This document shows, one piece after another, positions 5,601 through 5,684 of a stretch of 5,684 bases of DNA. A program made the position numbers and the translations under genes. Position 1 is the stretch's first letter. Every line of letters begins with the position of its first letter. The notes under the pieces are model-generated. The model did not search any database. It was not told the DNA's origin and saw only the letters and a program-made list of their open reading frames with translations. The stretch is from Chloroflexota bacterium (lineage in GTDB: Bacteria; Chloroflexota; Limnocylindria; Limnocylindrales; CSP1-4): NCBI GenBank assembly GCA_013695505.1, contig JACDAH010000291.1, forward strand, positions 1-5,684. Reading direction: 5' to 3'.

Positions 5601-5684
5601 ATGGCAACGGACCGCCTGGTCGGCCGCGACTTCGCCCGATACCACATCGAGGCGGTGCTCGGCCGTGGCGGGATGGGCGTGGTG
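5601..5684 (+). CDS. Serine/threonine protein kinase, N-terminal fragment (3'-partial)
   Basis: The ATG at 5601 opens a frame that runs to the window edge, giving 28 residues. They match the N-terminus of a Hanks-type kinase: MATDRLVGRDFARYHIEAVL leads into the glycine-rich ATP-binding loop GRGGMGVV at residues 21-28. Spacing from start to loop is like that of the complete kinase in this window (loop at 20-27), and here the first loop glycine is present. The rest of the domain, and whether a membrane helix and sensor follow, lie outside. It is divergent from the PP2C phosphatase, a pairing expected for a kinase and its antagonist. Confidence 0.88.
   Translation, partial: MATDRLVGRDFARYHIEAVLGRGGMGVV

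Noticed and set aside
5440..5607. ATG at 5607 (minus strand) as the phosphatase start
   Set aside because: It overlaps the divergent kinase start, adds 56 residues unlike PP2C N-termini, and the ATG at 5439 places the domain normally.

Overview
The window is G+C-rich, dense bacterial DNA (about two thirds G+C by eye). It carries a compact cluster of eukaryotic-like Ser/Thr phosphosignalling genes. The high-GC codon use, GTG starts with strong GGAGG-type ribosome sites, PknB/PstP-like proteins and a possible leaderless promoter suggest a soil or freshwater Chloroflexota (for example a Limnocylindria-like lineage) or an Actinomycetota. I lean weakly to Chloroflexota; the sequence alone does not settle it. 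I see no RNA gene, IS element, CRISPR array or phage gene.

Layout, left to right. (1) 1-1394 (+): the 3' part of a single-pass membrane protein with a cytoplasmic low-complexity linker, one membrane segment, a Pro/Thr-rich stalk and two Ig/cadherin-like outer domains. It is open at the left edge and is probably the sensor half of a receptor kinase. (2) 1453-2373 (-): a complete soluble Ser/Thr protein kinase. (3) 2471-2797 (+): a minimal stand-alone FHA protein, divergent from the kinase. (4) 2971-4383 (+): an FHA domain, a membrane helix and an HtrA-type serine protease with a PDZ-like C-terminus, all in one polypeptide. (5) 4414-5439 (-): a PP2C-type Ser/Thr phosphatase with one membrane helix and a short disordered outer tail. 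(6) 5601-5684 (+): the first 28 codons of another Ser/Thr kinase, cut by the right edge. Genes 1/2 and 4/5 converge with gaps of 58 and 30 bp. Genes 2/3 and 5/6 diverge across gaps of 97 and 161 bp.

As a set, the genes supply writers (two kinases, perhaps three), readers (two FHA domains) and an eraser (PP2C). The unusual output is a protease predicted to act outside the membrane while its phosphothreonine-reading domain lies in the cytoplasm. All three membrane proteins share the same predicted topology: a basic cluster, then one helix, with the N-terminus inside and the C-terminus outside. A reasonable inference is a phosphorylation-controlled envelope proteolysis or stress circuit. The domain calls for genes 2-5 are firm; the functional coupling is inferred from neighbourhood and domain logic only.
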